Below are positions 45,841-59,244 of a stretch of DNA of 64,000 nucleotides, one piece after another. A program made the position numbers and the translations under genes. How positions within the stretch are numbered: position 1 is the first letter of the stretch; the number at the start of each line of letters is the position of its first letter. Origin of the DNA: Cephalopachus bancanus (taxonomy: Eukaryota > Chordata > Mammalia > Primates > Tarsiidae); NCBI GenBank assembly GCA_027257055.1, contig JAPVLO010000382.1, positions 434,001-498,000 on the forward strand. The letters are read 5' to 3'. The notes beneath the pieces are model-generated. The model was given only the letters and a program-made list of their open reading frames with translations, was not told the DNA's origin and made no database searches.

Positions 45841-47509
45841 AGAGAAGAATGGATGATGGAATGACTGCAGCAGCATCAGAGACTAATACTTCTGCTAGGG
45901 CTAGAAAGACGGAGACTCCTACAACCATTTTTCTTTTTTTTAACCATCTTGGATCTTGTGCCCACTCTCATGGCCAAGGGGTTGACAAGTACTCGTGGAA
46001 TAATGCCTCATTTCATTGCCAGGCACTAAATCATTCACTGTGAATGGTTTTAATTAAGGCCCACTCTTAGATCTAGGAGTGAGTTCTATTCAACCTAAAT
46101 ACCTGGGCTGTTACACAGTAGGAACAGGAGATAGGTTGAAATGGATGTTGAGAGGCAACTTCAATACCCACTACAAGAATTCACAACGGACTTTGCATTC
46201 CAACTTTCACATGCTAAGTGGCCCCCATACCAAGTCAATGAATTAATATCTTCCTCCCCCAGCCTCACTCCTTCCTCCTTCTTCCAGCTAAATCCTTTGG
46301 TTTATACAATTTGTCATTCTGTAAATACATACAAAGAACACACTGTCACATAGTTACTTTGAATGGGATAAAAAAATGAATGAACAAACCAATGGTTAAA
46401 ATTCTGTACAAATTAATTGTGCACCAAATAGAAATGGGAATGATGCAAACTGTTATTATCTCTTCTCAAAGATGGCCTGGGGGGATAAAGGTGCAAGGGC
46501 ATTTAGAGACATCTAAAGCACTGTTGGGAATTTCTTAGATTTCCTCTGCAGAGAATTCTCTCTAGAGGAGGTTGTTTTTGTAATTTATGGGTCCCCTTCA
46601 GCAGGCAAGGGCCACTTCCTGCAGGAGCACCCTGAGTTAGTAAGGGAGCGAGAATTCAATCCCTCCCTTCTGTAATGAGTCATATGCTCTTTAGTACCCA
46701 CTGGGTCTTCTTATACATGAAATAAAGGGACCCACCCTCAGCCCTTTCCTCAGACCCTAAAACACTCCTAGGCGAACAGGGCCAACTGCCGTGTCCAGTT
46801 TTGGGCTTCCTCAAAAGTCCCAAGAGCCCAGTTATTGGATTTTGGGCAGCTTTAGGGGGGATGATGTTCATGTCCCCCTCATGACCCTAACTCTGCTCTT
46901 TGTGGTTTCTGTAACCTTTAGCATACCTAGCTCGGGAAGGGTAAGTTAAATGTTCTGCAGAAGGGCCCATCCAGCCTGACTGAAAGGGCTGAAAGATATG
47001 GACATTGGTGGGGGAAGTGACAGTCAGCTTGATCAGCCGGTGCTACAGATGTCCCAGATTCCTTTCATTCTGTCCAAGTAATCTTGATCAGGATGTTTTT
47101 CTGACATCACAAGTTACTGTGGGTAACTTTTACACTTGACCCTTCCTTTTGTACCACTGCCTTTCTTCCTTTTTCTTTCTCTGTCTTTGATGGTCAGTCA
47201 TTTTAATCAGGATTAACTTGGATAAAAGCACTATGCAGGATTTGGAGAAACTAGGATGGTCCAGGCTTGTGTTCACTAGTAGAGTTATTAGAAGGACTTC
47301 TGTCCCCAAATATAATAACTCCTTCAGTCTAAGAGAGCGAAAATCCAACTTTACCCTTTCGAATCAAGATTCAAAGGCTCTGACATAATCTCGGAGGATT
47401 AGCACGTTTTGTTTTCAGCCACTGGCCTATTAGCAGAGATTGTTTTTCTCAGATTACCTAGTCTCTGACACCAGACCACAATGAAGTTTTACATATAGTA
47501 ATTAATTCA
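45841..47509. other. Intergenic, no recognised element
   Basis: No gene or named repeat seen. Confidence 0.4.
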
Positions 47510-47850
47510 GTTCAATTGTTCAAACCACTTTATGTGGCAGACCTTATTTTACAAATAAGAAAATTGAGGTTTGAAGAGAATATGACTTTATTTCTTCAAC
47601 CTTCTATCTTTCCATCCAGCCAGTCAATGCATTGACTAAATGCCTGCAGTATAACAGATATTGTGCTAGAAGCCAGGACACAGAAAGGAAGCAAGATAAG
47701 GCCCTGACCGAGGAACTCCCAATCAAGTAGGCCAGAGAGATTGTAAATTCATACTGGTAATCACATGGGAGCAGTATATGTAGCTAGTTCATAGATGAAC
47801 AGGGATCACGACTCAGGTCTCAGGACTCCAAGTCTAACATTCTTTTTCAT
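47510..47850 (-). repeat. L2/MIR relics, antisense
   Basis: TTTACAAATAAGAAAATTGAGG (MIR-like), ACTAAATGCCTGCAGTATAAC, GGACACAGAAAGGAAGCAAG and GGCCCTGACCGAGGAACTCC (L2-like 3' end), then a further MIR-like part. The order suggests one relic inserted in another; boundaries uncertain. Confidence 0.55.
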
Positions 47851-48384
47851 TGCATCAAACTGTCTCTTTCCTTGTAGTGACTGATTTCCTGGTATGTGAA
47901 ATACAGCTCATGTATGAGATGTGGCATAGCTAATAAAAATGATGGCAGTTTGCTTCTTGTGGAAGAGTCTTTTAAACAGCCTTAATGAATCTCATGAGAT
48001 AAAAAGAATAATCAGGAACACTTTGCAAACTGTCCTTGAAAAATTGTCACTTGTCTTTCTCCACTCCTAATCACTTGGCGATGCCTCCTCCAATGTAGTG
48101 GGTGTCTGTAGCCTAAAGAATCATGGAGTAGGTTCTGTGGTCCATAATTCTGAATTACATTAAAATTCGTCCTTTTGCAGAGTAGTATTTCTTTCCCAGC
48201 CAAGCTAATTTTCATGGGCTTTGCTAATCTGCATTACTGTCTAGCCCCATAAGAAGGGCAGTTGGAAGGAAAGCCTAAGAAGTGTCAGCTGCCCAGAGCG
48301 TTGAAGAGTAGCTTGAAGTAATGCCACCAAGGGGTGGGTGACAGGAATTCAGAGTCACTGAAGACAATACTATAAAAACCTCAG
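47851..48384. other. Intergenic, no recognised element
   Basis: No gene or named repeat. Confidence 0.4.
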
Positions 48385-48530
48385 AGACCATTCAGCCCAA
48401 CCCTTGCAATATAACAGAGGTTTGGGGCAGTGGAGTGAGTTGTGTGAAGTCCGGCAGCAGGTCAGTGTCAGAGCCAAAATCAGGTTGGGTCTAAGTCTCC
48501 CAACGCCCAGTCCTTGGTCCAGATGCAGCC
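48385..48530 (-). repeat. MIR fragment, antisense
   Basis: AGTTGTGTGAAGTCCGGCAGC, CAGTGTCAGAGCCAAAATCAGG in antisense MIR order. Confidence 0.55.
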
Positions 48531-48964
48531 TCAGCAGGGACAAAAGCAAATTATATTCATTTGGTCAAATATTTGGAGAAGAGGCACAATTCAACAAAAA
48601 TGAATAAAGCTGTAGGAATTTTAGGCATCAATTTTCTCATTTATTATTTCTAGACAGTCGTTGAATCATATTTGTCAAGTCATCTGGGTCACAGAGTTGT
48701 AATTCTGGTCTGTCTTTTTATACCCAAATGATTTTTTATCTGTCAAAGCCTGTATTCTTCATCTTTGTTTTTATTTTTGGATGGAGATAGGGTTGTGGGT
48801 ATCTTGAAGAATGTAATAAAAATTGTAGATCCTTTCCCCAGATAATTGTACAGACATTCACAGTTGTATAAACACTTTTTTTAGGGGTTCCATGAACTTC
48901 TTGACTCTCATTCATCACACAAGTACAGCACTCATATAGCTTTAAAGAGACTCTCTGACTCAAA

Positions 48965-49198
48965 GAAGTTGACAGGATATGATCACAACTCTGCTCAGCA
49001 GTCTCCAAGGACTCTTGACGGTAGGCAAGAAGAGATTTTTGTCAGAAGACTGCCCTTGGACTCAAACTACAACTCGTCGCTAATCTCCAGCTTGCCAGCA
49101 TACTCTGCAGATCTTGAATTTTCCAAGACTCCACCACTGTATGAGCCAATTCCTTAAAAATTCCTCTCTCTCTCTTCTTCTCTCCCTCCCTCTCTCTC

Positions 49199-49253
<55 letters not shown>

Positions 49254-49290
49254 CCTGTTAGTTCTATTTTTCTGGAAAGCCTTGATGTCC
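48965..49290 (+). mobile_element. MLT2-type LTR fragment, sense, with CA microsatellite
   Basis: CTGCCCTTGGACTCAAACTAC, CTCCAGCTTGCCAGCATACTC, TATGAGCCAATTCCTTAAAA and, after the microsatellite, TGTTAGTTCTATTTTTCTGG match the 3' half of an MLT2 LTR. A (TC)n tract (49165-49198) and a (CA)n run (49201-49249) expanded at the usual TA-rich position. Confidence 0.75.
49201..49249. repeat. (CA)n microsatellite, about 24 repeats
   Basis: Uninterrupted CACACA... of 49 bases, preceded by a CT-rich tract. Long enough to be polymorphic. Confidence 0.98.
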
Positions 49291-49559
49291 AGGAGCACAT
49301 GCTGTTTCCTAATAAGCAGTTGTGCATACCTCTGCCACGGGTAAAACTTGCGCTCGTTCCAACTGATAACTTACAACTGGTCCTGGAGGTTTGCACTTTC
49401 AAAACCACTGGGATGGTTAAACAAATGAAGATGATCAGATTCCTAGAATCTAGCTTATGGGAGCAAGCATAGAGGGATCAGTTTAGCTGGTAAGACTGGG
49501 TGCCAGAGCAGGATTAAATAAGTGGATAGCACTACAGTTCAACTGAATGTAGTGAACCG

Positions 49560-50290
49560 AGTGGTCATGCTGCTTCATGCCTCTGTGCCTTTGTGCATGA
49601 TGTTCCCTCTGCTTAGAAGATCCTTACAGTGAGAAACAGTACCAAGAAAGAGATTTATTTTAAGAAATTGGTTTTTGCAAAGATGGAGGCTGACGAAACC
49701 AAAATTCGCAGGGTGGGTCAGCAGGCTGGAGACCCAGGGAAGAGCCAGTGCTGCAGTTCATTTCCAAAGGATATCTGCTGGCAGAATTCCTTCTTGCTCA
49801 GGAAGCTCAGCCTTTTGTTCTATTCAGGTTTTCAACTGATTGGATGAGGCCCATCCACATTAGGAAGGGTCATCTACTTTACTCAAAGTCTGCCTATTTA
49901 AATGTTAATCTCATGTTAAAACACCCTTACCGAAATATCCAGAATAATTTTGATCAAATATGTGGGCACTGTGGACCAGTCACAGTGACGCATAAAATTA
50001 ACCATCGCATATCGTTTCCCTAGGGATTTCTCTTAAGTCCTTAAGGTTCAGTTTAAACATCTTGGCAAGACCAAGTTTCTTCTCCACACCACCACTGTAC
50101 TCAGTGCATCCTTATATTCTAATCCTCCTTCCACAGTACTGTCATGATGTACTCAACTGCCTGTGGTCCTTGCTAGATAGTGAGTCTTCTGAGGGCATGG
50201 ACTATGGGGGTTGATGGCATGCTAAATCCTACCCGATGCCTAGCATAGACTGTTGCTCAATGTAAGTCACATAATAAGTGATTAAATGGA
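49560..50290 (+). repeat. L2 LINE relic split by an MLT2 LTR
   Basis: Left part 49560-49627 (CCTCTGTGCCTTTGTGCATG, TTCCCTCTGCTTAGAAGATCC); right part 50013-50290 (TCTTAAGTCCTTAAGGTTCAG, CTTCTGAGGGCATGGACTATG, GATGCCTAGCATAGAC). The parts are adjacent in L2. Confidence 0.8.
49628..50008 (-). mobile_element. MLT2-type solo LTR, antisense, nested in L2
   Basis: GATTTATTTTAAGAAATTGG, GGCAGAATTCCTTCTTGCTC, TTCTATTCAGGTTTTCAACTG, ATTAACCATCGCA. The outer 40 or so bases at the left end are missing. The right end is the source of a patch in the Alu at 50637. Confidence 0.85.
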
Positions 50291-50528
50291 AGGAATCAGG
50301 AGCTAGAAATAATAGCAGCATTAAGTTATTTCATCTCCAAATAGGGAGTTATTTTTTCCTGAATATTTGTTGCGTCAGAGATATAACAGAGCTCATGGAT
50401 CTACCTGGCCACTCTGTCCCAAGCATATATATACACACATATCAATAGTCATGATAACAGACCCTGGAAAGATTTGTCATGGTTATTAGAGATGCATGCA
50501 ATGATCAGCTCTTGCTTGCCTGCTTTTC

Positions 50529-50818
50529 CTTTTTTTTTTTTGAGTTAGAGTCCTACTCTGTGGTCCAGGCTAGAGTACAGTGGCACAATCACAGTTCACA
50601 GCAGCCTCCATCTCCTGGGTTCAGGCAATCTTTCTGAGTGATGCATAAAATTAACCATCACCACCACACTTAGCTTATTTTTTTAGTTTTTGAGAGACAA
50701 GTTCACTATGTGGTGACCTTTTTATAGAGACGAGGTCTCAAACTCCTGGCCTCAAGTAATCCTTCCACCTCGACCTTCCAAAGTGCTGGGATTACAGGTG
50801 TGAGCCACCACTCCCAGC
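50529..50818 (-). mobile_element. Alu, antisense, patched with LTR sequence
   Basis: TTGAGTTAGAGTCCTACTCTG to TGAGCCACCACTCCCAGCC. In the right arm the expected Alu bases between TCTTTCTG and CCACCACACTTAGC are replaced by a 25-base LTR end at 50637-50661. Confidence 0.88.
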
Positions 50819-50959
50819 CTTCTCTGTTCTTTCATATGGGACCATCACCTATACAGTCAACATTCTCCCTTTTGGTCAAAAACTAAAAGAAAACAAAAAG
50901 GAAGAGCAGAACATCAGGCGACATTAAGAGTATATTTCGAATTCACCAACATGTTCTGG

Positions 50960-51120
50960 GTTACTTTCATTATCTTTTACTAAGGACCTAGACACTTAAT
51001 TTTTCTAAGAACCCTGTTCTATAGGTATTATTATTGTTGTCATACGATTGATCTTAAAAAAAGGATAAAGCTTTGATGATATCAAATTCATGCCCTCGTT
51101 CAAACAATTAGCACGGGGCT
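50960..51120 (-). repeat. MIR fragment, antisense
   Basis: TCATTATCTTTTACTAAGGACC, TCTAAGAACCCTGTTCTATAGG, TTATTATTGTTGTCATAC in antisense MIR order. Confidence 0.55.
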
Positions 51121-51207
51121 GCCACAGGAAGCAAAGGCAAATCTATGTGAAGTTATAAGCCTGGGTTCTGCCCTCTGCTTTATTCTATTTCAAGAAAGGC
51201 AGGCAAG

Positions 51208-52164
<957 letters not shown>

Positions 52165-52375
52165 TCGCAGCTGCAAGAGTCAGACAGTTGGCTTCAAATC
52201 CTCTGTGTGACCTTGGACTATTACTTCTGTCTATATCTCAGTTTCCTTATCTTTAAAATGGGGATAACAATAGTACTACCATCTTGACTTGTTGTAAGGA
52301 TTAAGTAAGCTAAGTCATACAGATTTTAGCATAATGTATTTTAATAAATGCTCAGTAACTGTCAGCTTGCATTGC
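52165..52375 (+). repeat. MIR, sense
   Basis: GAGTCAGACAGTTGGCTTCAAATCC, GTGACCTTGGACTATTACTTC, AAAATGGGGATAACAATAG, AATAAATGCTCAGTAAC, in sense MIR order. Confidence 0.85.
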
Positions 52376-53000
52376 TATTAATTTTGCTGATTTAAAATTA
52401 CCAATAATACAATTACTTCTGTACAAATTATGGCATTCTACAAATGATCAATTCAACACCACTAAGAGAAAACTGCAACTAGAAATTTCCTTTCAGAAAA
52501 AAAGAACTTCCCTTAGGTGATTTACTCTTAAATAGGAATTGTAGGTTAACAAGGTAGCTAGGATACCACCCTGGATTTTTTTCCTGGAACTCAGTGAGAA
52601 TAAAAAAATCTATTGTTTATAAAATGCTTTTCCCCATAATAACAAGACTTTCCCATTGGAAGAGAAACTCAAGTCTACTTCTAGACATAACTAGTTGGGT
52701 TTATGCCCTTTTGTCTCTTTTACTTAGGAAGGGCCTCTATTTTTATACCAAGGCAAAAAGGTATACTGTGATATAAAATTATAAAGCTGGAACCTTCCCC
52801 TGAGAGGTTGCCTAAAAGAAAAAAAAGATGAAAAAAGAAATGTAAATGTGCAGTCATCACTGCTAACACTTTACATTTCTAAGGTAAAAGACTGTCTAAA
52901 ATTGAATTTATTTTCCCTAATTTATAGGTCTTGTTTATCTTTGGCCCTTCACTCTTCCCTTGCAATGTTTCTCTTCTGGTTTTTTTTAAAAGGAAAATAT
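52376..53000. other. Intergenic, no recognised element
   Basis: AT-rich, no named element. Confidence 0.4.
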
Positions 53001-53131
53001 TAACCACTGCAGAAACGCAGCAGAGCTAACCGGTTAATGGCCCGTTATCAGTTGGAGAACGGTCTATCCCTTGCCAGCCCCTGGCATTCCCTTCCCCCAG
53101 CCGTGAGGGGAAGCTGCAGCTGAGTATGTGT

Positions 53132-53146
53132 CCAGCAGATGGCGCT
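53132..53146 (+). promoter_or_regulatory. Candidate CTCF binding site
   Basis: CCAGCAGATGGCGCT fits the core consensus CCASYAGRKGGCRSY at every position. It lies in a GC-rich, repeat-free patch (53010-53230) in an otherwise AT-rich, repeat-filled intergenic region, 41 kb downstream of EMP1. Binding and any boundary role are inference. Confidence 0.55.
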
Positions 53147-53287
53147 GCCTGCAAAACCTGGAAGGGTGGGGAAGTCAGGCCAGGGATGTGGAGCTGAGTC
53201 ACTGGACAAAAAAGAAAGAGGGGAAAGAAGGAATGGGAGGAAGGAGGACCCAGTGATGGCAGTGGTCGGAGTCCAGGGTTCCAGAGG

Positions 53288-53584
53288 TTTTGTTTTGTTT
53301 TGTTTTGTTTTTTAGCATGGGTCTCACTCTCATCCAGGCTGGAGTGCAGTAGCACCATCACAGCTCTGGACAGCGTTCACCTCCCGGGGCTCAAGTGATT
53401 TGCCTCAATCTCTTGAGTAGCTGGGACTACAGGCACGTGCCACCATGCATGGCTAATGTTTCCTTTTTTTTTTTTAAAAGAGATGGGGGTCTCACTTTGT
53501 TGCCCTGGTCTTGAACTCCTGGCCTCAAGCGATCATCTCAGTCTCCCAAAGTGTTGGGATTACAGACAGGAGCCACCACCCAGC
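53288..53584 (-). mobile_element. Older Alu, antisense, with (GTTTT)n tail
   Basis: (TTTTG)n at 53288-53311, then GGTCTCACTCTCATCCAGGC to GGAGCCACCACCCAGC. J-like linker with a poly(T) run. Confidence 0.9.
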
Positions 53585-54029
53585 GGAACTGTTAATTTTG
53601 AGAGAGCAGAATTCCATTCTAATTGTAATTAAGGTGGGAGGAGACACACGGTTTCTAAGCACATTCAGACTTGTTTGGGAATGTCATGAAACCTGATGAG
53701 CCTGGTCTCCTAGTAGCTATAGTATGAGAACTGAGGAGCTTTCTGAGTTACTTTTCAGGGAAGAAGGAGCTGCTTGTGAAAAAGACCAGTGATAACTGGG
53801 TCTTGGAGTATGAGTGTTCATTGTGCAAATGTTCTGGAAGCAGCTCCTGAATCCCGTGAACACAAGTCTGCATCTTGTAGGGGAGAAAGAGGAATCCGTG
53901 TAAAAACTGGGAGAGATGTTTCACTAAAGATCTTAGAAAGCACCTAGTACAAGCCGCACAGTCTTGGGGGCTCTTCTAGCAGAGTGTGGGTTCCAGGTTG
54001 ATGCAGGGTTGTGAGGACACTGCTAACAG
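53585..54029. other. Intergenic, no recognised element
   Basis: Nothing named. Confidence 0.4.
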
Positions 54030-54235
54030 TGGTGATAATTATCACGCACCCAGAGTTGATTTTCTCTTCGGCCTTGTGCCAAGTACTTTACGCTCGTCCT
54101 CTCCTATAGGTTTCAAAATAAATCTATGAAGTAGATTTCAGGCTCAATTTAGAGAAGAGGAATCTGAGGCTGATTTAACTTGTGGACAGAACTGAGAAGT
54201 TGCAGGACTTGGGTTGAAGCCCTGGGTGCCTATTT
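54030..54235 (-). repeat. MIR, antisense
   Basis: GCCTTGTGCCAAGTACTTTACGC, ATAAATCTATGAAGTAGATTTC, AGAGGAATCTGAGGCTGATTT. Confidence 0.7.
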
Positions 54236-56669
54236 GGACTCTTTGGGAGCAACTGAACTTACCCGTATCATACAACTGGATGACTAGGTGAGGTCGTGGT
54301 GGAGGGTGCTAAGCCATTCTCATTGACATTGCCTTTTTGAGATTTTTGAGGTGCTCTTGGACTTGAGTCAGGCCTTGAAGATCTGGATTTGGGTCGGGCA
54401 TTTCGGGCAAGGGACTAGAGGAAGAAAGGAAGGGCGGGAGAGGTCAGGTATGTTTAGGGGCATGAGAGGCCAGGGTGACATCATGGAGGGGGTGGCAGCA
54501 TGAGTCTGTGCAGGATGGGTGAGCTGGGGCTGGCAGGATGGAACAGCACAGCATCAGTGTTGGTACAAGGAGAGTTCATTGGAGAAAGAGTAGGTGGGCC
54601 TCACTGCCCTGTGACCCCGGAAAACTTTGAGTTCTTCCATCTGTGGGCTCCCTTGCCAAGCTTTGAGTTCTTGGCCCTTACCAGATGACAGGAATTGTTT
54701 ATGGACCTTGGTCAACTGGGCGTGAAGAGGGTATCAGAAATTAAAAAAAAAAAATTAAAGAAAGTTGCAAAGAAAATAATTTTATTGTCAATGCTCAATT
54801 ATCTGTGAGGAATAAGGTTAATTGAAACGTACAGATTTCAGTAGCTAATAGCTTTTCCTTTTTTTGCAACCCATCTTCTACCACTGCTTCCAGAAAACAA
54901 CAAAATTGACTCATCAGACTTTCACACTGACTTCTTCGTGTCCCCCATCTGAAGTGCTAATAAGCAGTGAAATGGCCCTGATATGGACAGCAGAAGAAAA
55001 AGGAAAGAAAAGCAGAGATCTGGCGAACTTTCCACCAAGATGTTAAGTCCTAAGAAACCAGTAACTGAGGGCCAGAGGATGGGCTGTGAGGGAGAAATGT
55101 GGGCATACCAGTGGCAGATGTCACCGAAGGTCACAGGTTCAAGGGCATCCCACACAGTTCACATATCCTAAACGTTTGAAAAATATTCTGTTGGGGAGCT
55201 TAAGGAGTAACATAGGTACAAAATTGGGGTGAGCTGGACTGAGCAGTAGTGAAAGGGGAAGAAGAATTCAGGAAATAACTCCGTGCCCCTCATCATTCCT
55301 CCTTCCTCTGTTCTTCTGGACAGTGGCTTTCGTCTAGTAAATATTTATCTAATATCTGAATTATTGGTGATGTCATGCATGCCCTTGTGTCTTAGAACAT
55401 AGTGAACTGAAATTCTTTATCATCCCCATGTCTGCTAAGCAGGATCTATTCTTGATGTAAGGATGTGAGTCCTTGGGAAGAACATTTGTATCTGAGAGAA
55501 AAGGGCCTGGCGTGTAATCTCAAAAATACCCCCCTCCTTTTTCTTATAAGCAGGGGAAATGGATTTGGGCTAAATAAGGAAATAAATAAGTGGGGGTGAT
55601 GGGTAAGGAGGGACCTGGAGAGGGGGAGGGCAAGTGTTTCCCACCTTTCTTGTTGGCTAGGGCTCACTGCAGACTGAGGCAGTTGCTCCCGGGCAGGAAG
55701 GATAGGTCTGTAGCCAGGAAAGCCTGAGAAAGAGGGTGAGGCCGAGACTGGTGAGGAGGAGGAAGAGAGGCATGGGAAGGATTGGCTCTGTGTGGCAGCA
55801 GGCTCCACTCAAAGCCCTGTCTTCTGTTCTGACAGCAGCTGCCTAGAGAGAAGGCACAGGGCAGCTCTTTTTTCTTGTGTGGCGCATTGCCTGTTCTTCC
55901 TTGGCCGATGACTTCTCACCTCTGACAGCTGCTACTCCGGCCTCTTGCAGCCCAAGATCCCAGGAGCAATGCCCTGACCACTGTGGCCTGGTGCCACATC
56001 AGACATGTTCTGGAACCAAGCCGTCCGGGGAGTTCAGAGCCTGCTGGGGTGAGCTGCCTGGGGCAACATATCATACGTATCAGAGCCCAGGAAAGGGGTA
56101 ACACCCTCAGAGGAGAGAGTCCCCCAGAATAGGTACCCACAAACACTCTTTCTACACTCTTGGTAATGCCCCCTCTTTTTATTATGGGATGTGGATAACT
56201 ATGATGATGGGGGGAAGGCAGACTTGGGCAGGAAATTTGAGCACCTATAATATGGCCAGGAGGTTTCTATGAATCTTGGGAAATTTACCTCTCCTGTGAT
56301 CATGTGAGTTATCTTGTTGCTTATCCTTGTTGTGAAGCCAATAAAACTCCCTGGGACTCTATAAGCTGATGTTATTTCTGGCCATGACCCTGCTGACCCC
56401 AGGGAGGCAAGACTCTTGAATTGCTGGGTGTGAAGCCTCAGTATTGGCATTATGTTCCTGGAAAAGCTGAACTTGAAGATGGAAATGGTTTATTTACTGG
56501 GTTGTCAGAATGTTGGGTTTTGTTTCTCGCTTCATGAAGGGCTAGGTGTGTTATTATCTGGCTACTAATGACACAGTCTTGGAAAGGCCACACCACCATC
56601 CTGACTTCAATTTCTTCATCTGAAAAATGAGGGGTTGCAGATATAATATCAAAGATTATCATCCACCTC
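54236..56669. other. Intergenic, no recognised element
   Basis: 2.4 kb without a named gene or element; somewhat GC-richer, with purine-rich patches at 55560-55780. The 120-codon minus-strand open frame at 55446-55808 has no domain. Confidence 0.4.
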
Positions 56670-56800
56670 TAATAGGCTTTTATTCTAAGTCTCTGGACAA
56701 ACAGCTTACCTCTCTGACTTGATTTCCTTATCTACAAATGGGGATAATAATATCCACCCTTACCTTCTAATCTATGGGAAAGCTCTTAGTGCTCTAGGGA
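56670..56800 (+). repeat. MIR fragment, sense
   Basis: AGCTTACCTCTCTGACTTGATTTCC, ACAAATGGGGATAATAATATCC. Confidence 0.65.
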
Positions 56801-57949
56801 GGAAAAGCATTATTTAAATCCAGGGAAGAATTATTATTATATTCTATTTGTTCTCGCCTAGCCATTCATCACTGAAATGCTCTGTAATTATGCCCTGGGG
56901 CGAGTTATGCGAACAAACAGTCACACCGGGCAAGTTTTTTGGGTGATTGAGCATTCTGACTGTACTGGTAGAAAAGACACCAAAGTCTTTTATTTAGTTA
57001 TTTTAGCTATTTAGTATACATGCCGAAATGGGAATACATTGCTACCTCTAGAATATAAGATCTGTGGTTATTTGCCTTTGCTGTGGTTTTCTTGCCCTTG
57101 GATTTCTGGAGGTGTTGTTTTGACCTGGGAAAGCACAGCATGAGTTCTCTGTGGCTCCCAGTGAGACCCTGATAATGGCCAAAACTCTGACTCTCCCTGG
57201 GGTTCAGAGCATAACCAGGATCTCCATTTCCTGGAAAATGTGCACTGCCAAATGTGCGTGAATAAAGGCACATTTCACTTAGCTAAACAAACACACACGG
57301 CTTATAATTGCTTTTGTATTTTACCATTGTAGCCACCAGAGGCCTCCCAAATTGTGGTCGATTTTAATGTCAGTGGAAATCTACTGGGAATTAACAAAAA
57401 AATCATTTTAAAATTGAATAGAATGCCTACAGAAGTTCAAAGTCTGTTACCTTGTTCGTTCAACATCGCTATTCATGCAAAATGTCATGCAAATCAGTCC
57501 TTATTTACTGAGTACTTTGCTTCAGCGACCAAAAAAATGCTAAGAAAAAAAATTGCTTATGTTTAGCCATCTATTTTTCCAAAAATAGGACAGCAATTAA
57601 AGTAGTACCACATGATGTGACTGATGATATCAGTACAGAAAAAGAACACCATCTCGGTGCATGGTGCTCAGGGCTGAGCATCTGTCTCTCATCAGGGACT
57701 GGACAGTGTATCTAAAAGAGAAGTTTTGGAGCACCAGGACAATGGGCAATGAAGACCCTGTGTGGAGCACAGACAGCTGAAAATATCCTTTGTGCTAAGT
57801 AGTCGTGACAATTGTGCCTTCCATCAGGGATCCCTTATCTGTTTCCCAAATCCGTTTGGCTTCAGTCTCTTCAACAAAAATGAGAGTGTAATTTGGACTA
57901 TGTGATTTCTAAGTCCTCACATTTCTATAATTGTTTTCTAAAACATTTA
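56801..57949. other. Intergenic, no recognised element
   Basis: No named element. GCCACCAGAGGCCTCC at 57333-57348 is CTCF-like but misses a core G. Confidence 0.4.
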
Positions 57950-58165
57950 GGAGCATGTATTGTGCTTTTGTTATATGCAATTGCACCACAAGGTGCTTTG
58001 CAAAGTTTTCTTTCTTAACCCTCACACAGCCCTTTGAGGTAAGAATAGTCAGAGCCATTTTACAGATGGCGGAACTAAGCTCAAAGAAGCTAAGTCACTT
58101 GCCAATGGCCCACAACTTATAAGTGGCAAAGCCAGGATTTTCACTCAGATCAGTTTGATTTCAAG
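57950..58165 (-). repeat. MIR, antisense
   Basis: GGTGCTTTGCAAAGTTTTC, CAGCCCTTTGAGGTAAGAATAG, TTTACAGATGGCGGAACTAAGC, TAAGTGGCAAAGCCAGG. Confidence 0.75.
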
Positions 58166-59244
58166 ACTTCTTGCTGCCTGATCTTGTCTTTCATGTCTTC
58201 TCTAAATGAATAAAGTCAACTAACCGAGGTAATTTAGCTCCAAGGTAATTTTGCATTCACTGCTGGTCGCTGTAACACATTAGGAATTGCCCTGGTGGTA
58301 AGAGCAGGCCAAACAAATAACATCTTAAATACACACCAGGTTAACTTCTCACATAAATATGGAGATCAGCCGTCTAGGGCAGGTAGGGTGGCTCTGGACA
58401 TGCCAGGGCTCTAGCTCCTTCTGCCTTTCTACTTCACCATCCTTGAATGTGGTTTCCATTCTCAAGACTGACTCATGAGCCAAGATGGCTGATGGAGATC
58501 CAGCCATCACATTTGGGCTGCAGGTTGGAAGAAAGAGGAAAGCAAAAGAACCAGTTGGCAGGTCTCCAAGCCAAGTTATTTCCCTGTAATCAGCATTTCA
58601 GAATTCCCACGCAGCTATTCCGCTTGCATTTCATTGGTCAATTTTAGTCCCATGGCCATACATAACGGTGAAAAGTAAGGTGGAGAAATGAAATCTTTAT
58701 CCTGGCAAGCTGTCCAGCTAAACACAAGGGTTTATGTTTACTAAAGAAGAAGGGAAATGGGCATTGGGAGGCAGCTTGTGGTCTTTGCCAAGGTCACCAA
58801 CTCCACAACTACACTCAGCACTTTTCTGGTGAGGGACCCCTGATTTTATTCAAGTTTCTCCCTCCTCACAGCCTCTCAAATAATCCTAAAGAGTCAGAGT
58901 CAGTCACAGAGGTAGCACTCCTCATATGGTGGTTAGGCATATGAAGCAATTCCAAACAATGAGATAGATTCTTTTGGAAGAGGCTTCTTTGCTCTTAACA
59001 AAGGGATGCTTGGGAAAACACTGTCATTTTTTTCCATCTAGACATTCTATTTTCTGGCAATGACACCTGGAAATCTAGTAGCCATCTCTGGGGTACATGT
59101 TTCTGAGGACAAAGTTGTACCTGGAAGACGGTAGAGGCAAAAGTTAGAAAAATCTGTAATGAATTGACCAATCTGGAGCTTGCCTCATACCTGGGCATTT
59201 TATGAAATATGCTTTCATATTGTTCAAACCAGTTGAATCAGGGT
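58166..59244. other. Intergenic, probable unnamed ancient repeat at 58265-58800
   Basis: CACTGCTGGTCGCTGTAACAC, CCAGCCATCACATTTGG, CATTGGTCAATTTTAGTCCCATGG, GGGAAATGGGCATTGGGAGG resemble an old dispersed mammalian repeat. I cannot assign the family. Confidence 0.4.
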
